DNA of 64,000 nucleotides from the NCBI GenBank assembly GCA_013398275.1, contig VZSE01008770.1:1259476-1323475 (forward strand), written 5' to 3'. A program made the position numbers and the translations under genes. The notes below the pieces were generated by a model. That model saw only the letters and a list, made by a program, of their open reading frames with translations, was not told where the DNA came from and searched no databases. Shown in pieces: positions 37,029 through 49,400 of the stretch (positions within the stretch are counted from its first letter, which is position 1; every line of letters starts with the position of its first letter). This stretch comes from Promerops cafer. Its lineage: Eukaryota > Chordata > Aves > Passeriformes > Nectariniidae.

Positions 37029-40000
37029 GGGGCCAATTTAGAGAAAACACTGTATGCATTCTTTTTGTCTGCATTGGTTAAGTAAAAAAATGCTTATTTA
37101 ACTGTTTTTAGGTACATGAGTTGCATGGACACACTTGCAACTTTCTTCAGGCTCTTTTTCAGGATAGTAGCAGTTCTGTACAACAAACACAGTCCATCCC
37201 TTTGATAGAATGGACTTTTTAACTGTGACCTGAGCTGTCTCAAGTGGATGTTTGTGGGCAATGAGGGATATATATGTCAGAAAATTGCATTTCTACAGTT
37301 CAGGTTCACTGAATTTTCAAATGTCAGCCTATGTTGGCGTGTAAGAAATAGTTGACAATTCCATATCTGAAATTACCTCGCTTGCTGAAGCCAAGAGAGT
37401 AAACCAGATCTCTCTAGCATGAACCTTAGGTATTTGTTCCTCAGTTTAGAATGGAAACCTTCCTTTGCCAGATAAGAATAAGACTTATCACCACTGACAA
37501 TTTGCCTTAACAGTTGTCTTCTTAGCAGACAGTAAAACACAGAATGGCTGAAGTCAACAGGTTTTGTTCCCCCATTTCCTATCTCATGTTATTTTCAGGC
37601 ACTACTCCTTCCTTCAGTTCTCTGCATGGAAAGCTAGTGCTTATCTTCATGTGTTTTGCTCGACAAGTGATTTGTGTAGAATATTTTACCCAGGGGTGCC
37701 ATTGTGTGCCTGACATCCAAATGTGTTCATGTGAAGTCCACCACAACCTTCTCCTGTTCAGGGGTGAGCTCAGATACACTGGTTAGGTATGTGCAGAACC
37801 CTTCATTTCTAGAGAATTATCCTTAGAGTAAAATGATAAGAATAAAAGGGAGGCAACTTTCTTGCTTAGAATACAAGTGCAGCAAAATTTATAAGAGCAG
37901 ATGGTTTCTTCCATAAACTGGTGAGTGAGGACATTGGTTACTTGAGCCTATGTCCCCCATTCTTTCTTAAAATGAGCTAAAATACCAATAAAGAATCCTG
38001 AGGTGTGCAGGATTCTAAAACTGCCGTCCCAGGTTACCAAACTGCTGCTGGGCTCGGTGCCTCAATAACTGTTATCTGAGATTAAGAACCCAATATTAAT
38101 CCATCAATCAGTGTGACAGCTTGTGGGAGAGGTGTCTTTTACATGTGACGTTTACCTCGATATCAGCTCATTAGGAAGTAGGTATTTTCAACTGCTTGAT
38201 ATATCTACTCCTATTAATTGGAACAGCTTTCAGTACTGATGTGTGCTAAAAGGCTCTTGCTGATTTTTTTTTTAATCTCCAGTGTTTTGGTTTAAAATAG
38301 AATAAAAAAAATTTGGAATCAATGAAAATAAATTTCAATATTATATAGCTTATACAAGCTTAAAGTTACATGATTTGCTCTTAAGTGTTCTCTGTAGAGC
38401 TGTTGGATATTAGTGAAGTTTGAAAATGAGGGGTTGTAAAGTAGTCTGTAGAGGTATGGAAACAGCTGAGACTTTATCTACTTAAAACCCCACTGTGGTT
38501 TGTAGCCTAATCTCATATTTTGTATGGATGTGACGAGTAATCTTGGAATCTTCTCTCCACCCATCTTCAAATTGTATGTTCTTCTGTTTTAGTGATTTAC
38601 TCCTCCTTTATGCTGCATATAAAATATAAGCTCTTAGCCATGCTGTTGTTTATTCCATTGTTCAACTAGAATTTTGCGGTCTTTCCTCCAAATGATGCTT
38701 TTAACATGTCTTTTCCGTGAGTCCTGGAACTCCAGGTGTAAGAATTAGCTTTATGCTGCTGCTGCTTCCATCAACATTAGCAGAGGTTTTCCTCATTTGA
38801 AAGGACTGTAACCAAAAGGTTTTGAAGGTAAAGCAATGCATTGGGATGGGCAAAGTTTGAAGGAGGTCTGAGCTGTCAGCTTATCTAAGCCAGACAGCTC
38901 CTGCCAGCTTTTGTGAGTGTCAGGTCAGGGATTTTTGTGGGAGCCACCACATTCCTGTGCAAACATCGCCAATGAGATGCTTATGTTCATTTGGTTTTGA
39001 ACTTCTGCACAGCTTAAAATTTGATTAAATGAGAGCTGTAATGTGAAATACACCCAAAAGAAAACCAGTGTGTTTGATAAATTGTTTGGCTTTTTGTTGA
39101 CTGCACTGAATTCAACTGCTGCCTTTCCTGACTGTTTTTATCAGATGAGAAATGCAACTCTCAGGTAAAACTAAAAGCAGGTTGTATTTCATGCAGGGAG
39201 ACTGTCCATGTCAGAGACCATCACAGAGTATGTTCTGTCAGACTTTTCAGTCACTGAAAGCGACATTTTGGGGTGTTGGAAGTCACCTTGTTTCCAATGA
39301 GTATCCAGGACTGGTACTTAAGAGCACATTCTGTATTTGTAACATACCTTACCCAGCACGGCCCAGTGCAATGGCTAGGTTGAGATGTTCAATGTTAACC
39401 TTTTTCCAGATATTTTGTATGTGTGACGTTTAGACTACTAGTTCTAGTAAAAAATTTTGCAGATGTTAAATGTTTTTCTTGCCCAAAGGTAAATTCCTCT
39501 AAAATGGGAGACCTCAGCAGGCTATCTGGGAGCACAGTGGAAAGGCACAGGCACAAAGCATGAGAGATCTGCTTTGAATGGACTAAAGCCCTGTTCATGT
39601 TTGATCATTCCATTTTGTTTTATTCTTTGAAACCACTTATTGAAGTGCTGAGCCTTTACTTTCCTACAGAAGTAATAGATTTATACTATTAACTGCACAG
39701 TTAACAGCTAACTTTAGGGCTTTAATTTCAAAGTTCAAATTGGGATATTGATTCAGAGTGAATATATAAATATTTCTGAAGAGAATGCCCTGGTAAGAGG
39801 AGGATATTTTGGAGATTTTTTCTTCCTTAATAATTTTAAGAGACAGTAGCATGTTGAGGCTTTTAATCTAAGCTGGCCTATGCCAGTTTGGAAAACTCTT
39901 CCATATTTTAAAAACTACATTTTTTTTTTTAAACAAGTGACTACTTTTTAATTCTGTTTGGTGTGGTGGAGAGTTGTTTGATGGTTTTTCAGTTTTTTTT

Positions 40001-40581
40001 CTTTTTGAGACCTCTCTGGAGCATACAGCATGTCTTCCTTTTAATGTGACTTTAATGTTGGTTGGTTTTGGTTCTTGTTTTGTTTTTTTTTCCCCTGCTG
40101 CTTCTACCCCAATGGATCAGTACATCTAAAAGCCAAGCTAAAACTTCTGGTGGCATGCAATATTTTTGGATACAGAACCATAAATAGTTCTGTGTTTTTA
40201 TTAAAAAAAAAGCTTCTGTAGTGCTACATTGATATTATGACTGCTCAGTAGAAAGTTGATTCAGTTATATTGAAGCTATTTTTGGGATGTTGGTCATCTT
40301 TTGGAGTAGCAGATTATATAATAAATTAAACATTAGGTGAGCCTTTGATTTAAAGAATATGGAGATATATATAGATGCAAAAAAATAGAAACACAGCTTA
40401 TATTTCCTTATTTGCTAGGCCCCAGTCATTTTTTAATGTTTTCATTTATAGAAATTTATTGTGGAGTTTCTGAAATCAAACTTGTGTGGTGTTCTGTAGT
40501 TATCGTCTTTTAACTACTGCCTTTCCACTAAACTTGAAGTAATTATTCATAATTAAGCTGTAGGTGCATATACATAGGGCA

Positions 40582-40593
40582 TGTGTGTGTGTG
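40582..40593 (+). repeat. (TG)6 dinucleotide repeat near the splice acceptor
   Basis: Six TG units (UG6 in the transcript) end 55 nt before the exon. UG repeats of this length are the known binding preference of TDP-43 and CELF-type proteins. A role in splicing of this exon is inference only. Confidence 0.8.
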
Positions 40594-40609
40594 CATATGC
40601 ATAACACAT

Positions 40610-40648
40610 ATTTTTCATGGTTTTCAAACACTTCTGTTTTCTTTTCAG
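40610..40648 (+). other. EPHA6: 3' splice site (acceptor) of the EPHA6 exon
   Basis: A pyrimidine-rich stretch with few purines, ending in CTGTTTTCTTTTCAG, runs into the coding exon. AG occupies 40647-40648. A TTCAAAC stretch at about 40623-40629 could hold a branch-point adenine, but that is only a guess. The acceptor is fixed by the frame: the first exon codon is TGG, matching the Trp that begins this exon's part of the ephrin-binding domain in Eph proteins. No competing AG lies between the pyrimidine tract and the exon. Confidence 0.93.
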
Positions 40649-41312
40649 TGGGATGCCATAACTGAAATGGATGAACACAACCGTCCTATTCATACTTACC
40701 AGGTGTGCAATGTGATGGAGCCCAACCAGAACAACTGGCTGCAAACCAACTGGGTCTCCCGCGACGCTGCGCAGAAAATCTACGTGGAAATGAAGTTCAC
40801 CCTGAGGGACTGCAACAGCATTCCCTGGGTGCTGGGTACCTGCAAGGAAACATTCAATCTCTACTACATGGAGTCAGATGAGCCCCATGGAGTGAAATTC
40901 AAGCCAAACCAGTACACTAAAATTGATACCATAGCTGCTGATGAGAGCTTTACCCAGATGGACTTGGGCGACCGCATCCTTAAGCTCAACACGGAAGTTC
41001 GTGAAGTTGGGCCGATCAACAAGAAGGGATTTTATCTTGCTTTTCAGGACATTGGAGCATGCATTGCTTTGGTGTCAGTCCGTGTCTATTACAAGAAATG
41101 CCCTTTCACAGTCCGTAATTTGGCCATGTTTCCTGACACCATCCCAAGGGTGGATTCTTCCTCGTTGGTGGAAGTACGGGGCTCCTGCGTGAAGAGCGCT
41201 GAGGAACGGGACACCCCAAAATTGTATTGTGGGGCAGATGGGGATTGGCTGGTGCCTCTGGGACGATGCATCTGCAGTGTGGGATATGAAGAACTGGATG
41301 GTTCCTGCCATG
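40649..41312 (+). CDS. EPHA6: EPHA6 internal coding exon: ephrin-binding domain and start of Cys-rich region
   Basis: One internal exon of an Eph receptor tyrosine kinase, a membrane receptor for GPI-linked ephrin-A ligands that acts in axon guidance and cell positioning (family knowledge). Seen: 221 full codons plus one base (664 bp), with no internal stop. Residues 1-152 are most of the ligand-binding jelly-roll domain, including TYQVCNVMEPNQNNW, KFTLRDCNSIPW, GTCKETFNLYYMES, DTIAADESFTQMDLGDR, KKGFYLAFQDIGACIALVSVRV and YYKKCPF. Cysteines fall at residues 20, 55, 65, 138 and 151. From about residue 155 the Cys-rich (sushi/EGF-like) region begins, with cysteines at 180, 194, 207, 209 and 220. 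Residues 56-61 and 180-194 (NSIPWV, CVKSAEERDTPKLYC) match EPHA6 as I remember it and differ from EPHA3/4/5/7. Reading starts at TGG directly after the AG acceptor (phase 0) and stops mid-codon (phase 1). The upstream in-frame ATG at 40583 is intronic. Signal peptide, first residues, fibronectin repeats, membrane segment, kinase and SAM domains must lie outside the window. From memory, 664 bp is the usual size of this exon in Eph genes. Confidence 0.96.
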
Positions 41313-41319
41313 GTAAGAA
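41311..41319 (+). other. EPHA6: 5' splice site (donor) of the EPHA6 exon
   Basis: The sequence TG|GTAAGAA is a near-consensus GT donor. The cut after 41312 leaves one base (G) of a split codon, so the intron is phase 1. This suits an alanine codon (GC + N) in the next exon, as in the Ser-Cys-His-Ala-Cys order I recall for EPHA6. If the intron were retained, reading would run Gly-Lys-Lys-Thr and stop at TGA 41324-41326. Confidence 0.94.
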
Positions 41320-44300
41320 AACATGATTTGATTTTTCTTTTAATTTTTAACAGAAGGTCTATACTGTCATATTCTCTTCCGCTGTCCATAACAGTTTCAA
41401 AATGACTTGAGAATAAGGTGCTTTTTTCTGTAGTAATGGTTGTGAACAGTGATATCTTAGTGGCTGCTGAGGCTGTCTGCTGTGATTCAACATTGGCTTT
41501 GTAGCAAAAAGAGGGAGAGAGTGTCTGTACCCATCCTTTACAAAAATGACTGTTATTTTGGTCAAGAATTTCTCAGATTGGATGATGTTAGGCAAGCTGC
41601 ACAGCAACCTTGGGTAATAGAGAGCATTAAAGCACTATGCACTGTAATCAGAAAATGAAATTCACTTTGTTGTCTGATCTTGCTGGCATTAATTATCAAA
41701 ATACTCTCATTGCAAAAATACAATGTTCACAGTGCCATTATTGGAACCCAGCATAATTTTGTACATAAGGTCAAAAGGTTTCTCTCTTAATGGGATAAGG
41801 ATTTTCTCAGAAATTTTAATGCTGAATGAATTCCTGTCCATTATGCAAGTGAGTCATATACTAGATCTGTACATGAGCAATATAGATAGCAGCCAAAGTC
41901 TACCAGAAATGTTTTCTGCAATACATTGACTCCACTGGTTTATTGAATTGGCCACCTGATCTGCTGAACAGGACCTTCAAAGTGAAATGGAGTACCCAAA
42001 GCCATGAGTTTTTGCATATTCTTACCTATTTACCCCAAGAATTACAGATTACTACTTTAGAAAATTCTAATCTAATGGAGCTTCCACATGTTTTGAAATA
42101 ATTTTCATGGGTTGATGTTGTCCATTTAATCTTCTACAGTGAATCCAAATATTTATACTAATTTTTTTGACAGTTTTTCAGAGTACATTTGTCTTGCATT
42201 GCTTTGTGAATATCATGCCCAAGGCAAGCCCAATGCCATGAGATGCTTTCATAAGTAAAGAGCATGATTTAATTTCTGTAGTTCCTACTCTGCAGTGTGT
42301 AAACCATGAATGGAAGGGTTCCTCCTGTTCAGGGTGGCCACGTTTGTGCCAGAGCTGGTGGTGGAGATGGATATTTGGACAGCTGGGAATGCATTTGTAC
42401 TATAGGATTTTTTCAGTGTGACTGTTTGAGTGTTGTGAACTGAACCATGATATGTGTGTTGATAGACATCTTTCGGACAGCCATAATGTTCTATTTTGAG
42501 ACTTTGCTTCTTGGCTGAGACATGAATAACAAATTCAGAGTTTAGGAGCATTGTTGCTTGTTAGTAAATCCTGAGCAAACTCTTTAATGCCCATTAAATT
42601 AAAAAATACCTGAACATTACTAACTCTCTGAGGGGAAAATTTTTGGAATTTACATTTATCTTCTTTTCAGAGAAGCAGAGGGTTGGGGACTAGGTGGGGG
42701 AAGAGTAGAAGCCATTCTCTTAGCCTGATAAGACCTGATCTATATTTATAAAATTTTCATATCTTTTGGGTCCTTCCCCCAAACCCCAACCCCAAGCCCT
42801 TTTGCCCCTCCCATTCCCCTGCTGGAGTTGCAAATCTGAGTCTTGAAAGTGTTCTGCAGCATTCTGTCAGTGCTTTGTGCAGGCATAATCTGTGACATTC
42901 TCAGGAGAGAACCATTTCTTTCTTCTGCATGACAATAAGTCAGAATAATAATTTTGCGTTTTGAAGTCTGTTCTGAAAAATAATTAGGTGGTGGGCAATA
43001 CTTACTGATACTTGAATATATTTTTCTGACTTCACATGGTGTCAAACTTTTCCCACCATAGCCTGTGGCTCAGTTGGGAATAAGCACTTCATGGCAAATA
43101 TGGCTTATCTGTCACAGAATTTAAAGAATAAATTTCTGTTTTGATATTTGTGGAGATACAGACTCTCTATTCACAAAATACTAAATGGTGTAAGGAAGGA
43201 TATTCTGCCGTTGTCCTTGCTCATCATTTTGTAAAGCAGCAAGAATGGGAATAAAACCAGTCTGCTGCTTTTTTACTGCTGCTGTTAAAATCATAGGTTA
43301 TTTTCAGCTGCCTAAATCTCGTTTACCTGCTTTCCTAACTGGCAACATTTCAATTATTTCAATATATGTCAGATTTATGTGTCTCTGTCTGTCTGTGGAT
43401 CTCTCAGTATTCCCTATCCATTGTATTTTCTTATAAAAGCATCATTTCAGAGCCAAAGTGTCTGAGAAGAATTCCTAACTGGATTGAAAATATCCATACC
43501 TGTTAAATGGATACCCAAATGTCTCTAGTTAGTGCAGAGGTATATTAATAGGGAATTTTTCAGTAATTTGGGACTGTCTTCCTTTTCTGAAGTCGGTGAG
43601 GGGAAAAGTGGCATTGATTGCAAGAGATTCCCAGGTATTTGTGTGTTCTATACATTTTAATGGGGTAATCTGGAATATACCAATCTTCTCTAAATTTTTT
43701 GCGTAAACAATCTCTCAGTCTTTGATTTGAATCTACTTTTCAAGATGTCCCCCTCAAAATCCTGAACTAGCAGCATCATTCACATGTTCTTCTGTGTCTT
43801 TTGGCATAGTAAATAATTAGAACCAATAATTTGGCAATGCTGGTCAGAAGTGGCTCTGATATGAACTGCTGGCTTTGCTAATTCATTGACACCAGCCCCA
43901 GTACCATGTTGCAGCTTAGAAGGAGGAGATGCTGCACAGGATACTGGTAAACAACAATTAAAAATGGCATGTTCAGTTCTGTGTTCTTGGAATGTCAGCC
44001 CAAGATAGGAGTTGTGCTAAATTTAACAAATGTATAATATATATGGGTAATATGAGGACTTTTTGGTGGGGTTTTTTTACGTAGGAACAAACAATCATGA
44101 CAGGGAACCTTTTATTAACTTAATCATAATGGTTCAGTTCTGTTTGGGCATGATACAGAAATAATTGGATGACTGTTAACTGAAGTTTGACTTTTTAATG
44201 ATTTACCAAAAGTTATCTGAATTACTCAAGGTTAGGAATTAATTGCAAAGAAAAATTCAATTATATATGGCAAATACTAATTATTATAGTAATTTCAGAT

Positions 44301-46453
44301 TTTACTTTAGTCTTAAGCAACCAAACACAGTGCAAAAGTGTATTTTGGCGACCATAAAAAGTTGATTCTTCTCGAGGAATATTCTTAGGAAGCTACCACT
44401 TCTAAAGTGGAGTATATTTTGTATAGTTGAAGCAATTCTAAAGTGTTAAAAATGTAAAACAACAGGCACTGACAGAATCACCTGGTTTATTTTAATTGAG
44501 ACAAATAGAGTAAGAAGTCAAAATGTAAAATTCAAATTCTTTGACCTTGAATTGACTGAACAACATTTCCTAGGGATACTAATGCCTGAACACATGGAGT
44601 TTTTAATTGAACGTTCATTTCTTCCCATTATTCATCACTTGAATTGTGGTAATATTTCAGTGTTAGGGTTTCTGCTTTGGCAGCTGATCTTTATGTTCTT
44701 CAACCCTCGCATCTGATCCAACTGGAAGCTACTCTCATTTTTCAGATATTAACGAATCCCCTCCTCATATATATACCTGTAGTGTGGCTTTGTTATTGGG
44801 AAATCAAGCAGTTCATGTTACAGTCATGCTTTAGTTACCTGTGTGCTGGCATCAAAGCAGGAAAAGGGGGGAATGAAGTACTTTGGAACTGCAAGTTACT
44901 GAGATACAGTTTTGTGTAGGGCTCCTTTTGGGTTTTCTTCCATGTGTTCATTTGCTCATGAGATCGAATCTTTACGAGGCACTGAAGGAAGCATCTTTAA
45001 AGGAAAATCATAGAAGGATTTTTGACTACAGAAAAGGGACAAAATGCGATGAAATAGAAAATTTTCAATGGCTACAAATTATCTTTTTAATGAAAAACCT
45101 TTCCACCAGAATCCTTCCTGCAGCCGAGCTGGGGCTGTTCACATGTGTTGGAGTATATCCCTAAGATACAGGGTGTAAAATTTCAAATTTCTGTTTCCTG
45201 TCAGCCAGAGACAGGAGTTTGTCAAAGAGGCTGAATGAGTGGAGAACTGAGAGGATCCACAGACTTTTGTCTCTGTTGCAGAATGGGGCAATCACAATCC
45301 TGTTGTCTCTTAATTCGTTGGTTTTTTAATAGTATCTGTGACTTACTGGTCAAATAAAAAAATAATTGCATTAATTTTTCGAGTAAACAGCCATATGTTT
45401 AATGAAATTTATAACAGATTCTTAACTTTGTGACTGCTCTGAAAGGAATTCACACTTCTTTCCTGTGCTTAGGCAATGATGGTTTATTTTACATGATTTA
45501 TGTGAGTCTGCAGAGCTTTAGATTTCACCATTTCAATGGTAGTACTTGAAGCCTTTGCGATTATTTGTGATATGTATTTTTCACTGAAAAACCTCCTTCA
45601 GCCTGTGTAAGGCTGCACAAAATCTGTGAACATTCCACACAAATTTTAAATTCCAATTCTGAATATGGATCAAGTTGAATTGTGATTTCTCAATTCCAGA
45701 TTCAGTTCTTAGGTGGAACTGCTGAATAGATGTTTTTAGTACAATGCAAGAACAAGGACAGGGGGGAAAAAAAAGAGAAGTTGTGGATAATAGCAAATCT
45801 GTAGGTAACAGTATAGAAAAGTAATTGATAATGACCTGTTCAAAGCTTCAGAATATATTTAACCACATATAGCTGCTAGCATATGGAAGAACTCTGAACT
45901 CAAGGCCTGTATACATTAGAAAAAAAGAGTATTTACAGTAGACAGAAATTTAAATTACTCTCTGTTCTGAGGGTACATTGCAGATGCTGCTGGTAGCACT
46001 TTTAAGTTCCTATATCCTGGTTTTAATTTCTAAATGGCAGGTCATGTGCCAAGCTATTTCAGGCTGTTTCTCTCATTTGTACTTTTACCACGAAAACCAT
46101 TTTGTCCTTAAGGCTTGCAATTAGTGTGAATTAAAAATAACATTGTTTCCTGGCTGAAATAGGAGGTAAATGAGGGATGGTGAACTGTGGCATGGATGGG
46201 ATATTGCTTACTGTCAAAAGGATGAATTTTTAGTGAGTTGTAGCAATCTGGAGAGGTCTGACTTGGCTGTATTCAGTAACTTCACCTTGTTTTCAACACT
46301 TTTAGTTTGTTTTGATGGCTGTTTCTGGTTTTGGGTTAGTTTGTTGTGTTTTCATCTGTTTGGATTTGTTTTTTAGTTGTAGCATTTTTGCATCTTCTTT
46401 TCAGTGCCTTAAAAATGTGGATATTTAAGTTAGTTACTGATTTTGATTTTTGC

Positions 46454-46491
46454 GGGGGGGGGTCTTTTTGCTTTTGGGTTTTTTTTTTTTT
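46454..46491 (+). repeat. G9 run followed by T13 run in a G/T-rich tract
   Basis: Nine G at 46454-46462, then TCTTTTTGCTTTTGGG, then a run of about thirteen T ending at 46491. The tract is part of a larger T/G-rich stretch (about 46300-46492) with almost no C on the plus strand. Homopolymers of this kind are error-prone in sequencing. Confidence 0.8.
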
Positions 46492-49400
46492 AGTGCAACA
46501 AAATGGTAGGAATTAAATAAGTACCTGAGGGCACCTGTCTTCAATGACTGCCTGAGTTAACAGCCAGAAAAATCTCAGTGCTGTATAAATTCACATTGCA
46601 GTTCACAACCAACCCTTTTTTTACTTAATCTACAGCCATCTGCAGATTGTTCAGCTGGATAAACACAAAGTCTGATAGAACAGCTGAAAAGGGATGCTGC
46701 TTCAGAAGTAAGGATTTAAGTGACAAAAAAAACCCCTTTACATTTGATTTTTCATAGTAAGGAAACTCCAGTTATAATAAATGAACAAAAGTTGTTTGCA
46801 CATTCTTGTCATGTCATACTTGCATTATTTTGAGCAAATAAGAACCTTACAATAGCCACTGCAACCTGGTTTCCAGAATATTTCACTGTAAAAATTCAAA
46901 TAATAGCCTTCATTTTGTAATTGCACCTAAATAAATTATGCATGAATAGAAAACTTATTGTTTGCAAACTGAATTAATGTTGGAAATTGCTGTTTTTTAC
47001 TCTGGTACTGAAATGTGCATTGAATAGAAACCTGCCTTGATAATGGAACAAGGAAGCCTGCTGAGGTTAAATAGCGAGTTTCAAACTGAAAAACTTCAAT
47101 ATTTTCTGTTTGTACACACAGACATGAAACTTCAGCAACAAAAGCTTGCTGATAACTCAAGTGTGTCTTGCCTCAGGTTTTGCGTTAGTGAATATTGCTG
47201 GATATTGATCCTACCAGCTATCCTTGATAAACAGTAGACAAAAATTGTCCAAGGGACTGCAGGGATTGATTTTGCTGTTGTTGTGTGTGACTTGGTAACA
47301 GAGCTGCATGATTTGATATTAGCAGCAGCCCACTGTAAATTAGTTATTTGCTCTTGCTCTGCTGAAAGAAGTGCGCTGCAGTGATGGCCACATGGAAAAA
47401 TTGTGGTAGTAATGGGAACAAGCTGTCTAACTTTTACAGAAAACATAAATACAAGTGTATCTGTACATCTATTCAACTGTCTATAGACTAAGTACATTGT
47501 AAAACTGTTCGTTATTTTTTTACTTGAAGTTTCTCCTGTATTGCCAAAAAGCAGGAGAACTTGACAGCTTGGATGCTGAAGTGTGGCAGGAGGGGAAGAA
47601 GGAATGCACTGACTCTGTGTTATTGTCCTGTGTCCCTCACTGTCATAAGATTTGTCCTCAAAATGTGTCACATCCTAGAGACAATATCAGAAACTGTGAC
47701 CTCCATTCTTGGGTAATGCAGCTTTTCCTTGCTTGCCACATTTTTTTTTTTTCTTCTTCTGGGAGTCAGTAGCTCAAGCTTCAGCTCAAACATTTCACAT
47801 TAATTTGTCTTGGAAAGATGTTCATTGCACTTTACACATGATCAACCTTAACTGTTTCAACAATCAGATCTATCGAATGCAGGTGAGTTTTGTTTGAGTG
47901 AAACCCTTGGCCTGCTGCATTTACTGAATGTAAAATTTCAGCACTGCATCTTCCTACAACTGAGGTTTTCCTGCAGCTGGAAGAGAACTGTGGTGGGGGG
48001 TTTTATGGCTGATTGTATCCTCAGCATGTGGGTTTCCTCAGTGTGCTGAAAATGTACCTCTTTCTGGCTTTGGAAGAGGTCTTGTGTGACTAACAAATGG
48101 AGAGTAAAACCAAAATGCTTCACTTAAAAAGCCCTGATAACACTTGAGGAATACAAAATGCCTTGTTCTACTCAAGGAATTTGTTAGGAGATGTGAAAGA
48201 GAAATCCTTTGTGAGGAAGCTGTGACAAGCCTTGGCCACCAGTTTACAAAGGAACAGAACTGTGTGCACTGCACAATTGTATTTTAAGGGTTTTGATGGC
48301 CATTTCTTATAGTAGAATAACAGTTCTGGCATAATAAGGGCTTGATATATTTGTCTTTGGAAATTCAGTTTCTAGAATTGTTGTTATTCCTGTTGGAGCC
48401 CTGAAAAATAAATACAAGCTAAGAGAAAACGTTTTAGTCATAGTGCTCAGTGAAAGTTTCCAAGTTTTTACACTACAGTAGATTGTGGATTTTTTCAATA
48501 TTGATAAGAAATCTGACTCACTGTGTAGAATATATGTAATTCTAATTATATAATTATATGTAATATAATGGCTCAGAAATTGTCAAAATCTAGGAATTAG
48601 ATATTTTCTTTTTGAAGATTTTTTTTCCTTAGGCTTCTGAGCAAAAGCACTTAAATTTATGCTTTGAAATAATTGAAACATTTTAGAATATCGTTACATC
48701 CCCTTTGAGCATTGATAAAGTGGAGATCCAAAATCTGAAGATAATCACCAGTACTTCCTCCGAGGCAGGTTATTAATCACAAACACATTCACAAATAAAC
48801 CATAAAGCATGTTCTGTAATGAAACTCTTCCCATAGAGGTTTAGCACCATTTTATTCAGTCAATTATTAAAGCATTTGTGCTGAGAAATGTAATTTCAAA
48901 AGTGATCAATAAGAGGTTTTCTCTGGCATGGTCTAGGAGTCACAAGCAGGAGTGAATGCACGGAGAGATTTCTGAGGATGTTTGTCTTGAATACAAAAGA
49001 ATGTGTGTGTGTGTTTAAAAACTTGAACTATATTTGCTTTTTGTAAGTCTCAGTAATAATACAAATGAGAAGATTTCCTTTAGCCAACACACTTGGCCTT
49101 TTCTTCTTACCTTAAGGTAGAGAATAATATAAAAAAATTAGTATCACTTGTCTTAGAAAAACTTACTTAGACTTTAAGGTCATTCTGTGTCACAGAATAA
49201 CTTAGATTTTAAGGCCAGTGGTATTCAAAAGGTTCTCAGAAACTGCACCAACCAAAATTTGTGTCGTGTGAGGGGTTTTTTGGGCAAAGCAGTTTGGAGG
49301 CTACTCACAAGTTTAAGTTCTTGCTAAATGGGAAAAAAAACCAAAAAATTGGATGGCAAAGGCAGTATTGTTAATGACAAAATTCATGACTGACACCTTT

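Larger units (their letters stand above)
34539..40609. other. Gene-free intronic stretch before the EPHA6 exon
   Basis: Intron with the TTA microsatellite, the A13 run, and a T/G-rich tract at about 40050-40092. Several pyrimidine stretches resemble acceptor sites, but none is followed by an open, family-like exon. I see no sign of the small upstream EPHA6 exon here. Confidence 0.6.
1..40648 (+). other. EPHA6: EPHA6 intron upstream of the exon (3' part, at least 40.6 kb)
   Basis: Everything left of the exon reads as intron. It is AT-rich and CpG-poor, with stop codons in all frames every few dozen codons, no second exon-like segment with flanking AG/GT and family homology, and no CpG island or promoter. 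It contains four CR1 LINE fragments and several simple repeats, listed separately. The preceding small EPHA6 exon, encoding the start of the ephrin-binding domain, was not found and presumably lies to the left. Being inside this intron is inferred from orientation and the acceptor. A small nested non-coding gene cannot be excluded. Confidence 0.85.

Noticed and set aside
40583..40648. In-frame ATG and 22 codons upstream of the EPHA6 exon
   Set aside because: The translated segment (…THIFHGFQTLLFSFQ) is intron plus polypyrimidine tract. The AG at 40647-40648 and family alignment place the exon start at 40649.
40941..41389. Overlapping ORFs on both strands across the exon
   Set aside because: They are out-of-frame shadows of a long open exon.
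47132..47671. 179-codon ORF on the minus strand, the longest outside the exon
   Set aside because: The composition is random-looking, with no domain, signal or splice context. One ORF of this size is expected by chance in 64 kb over six frames.
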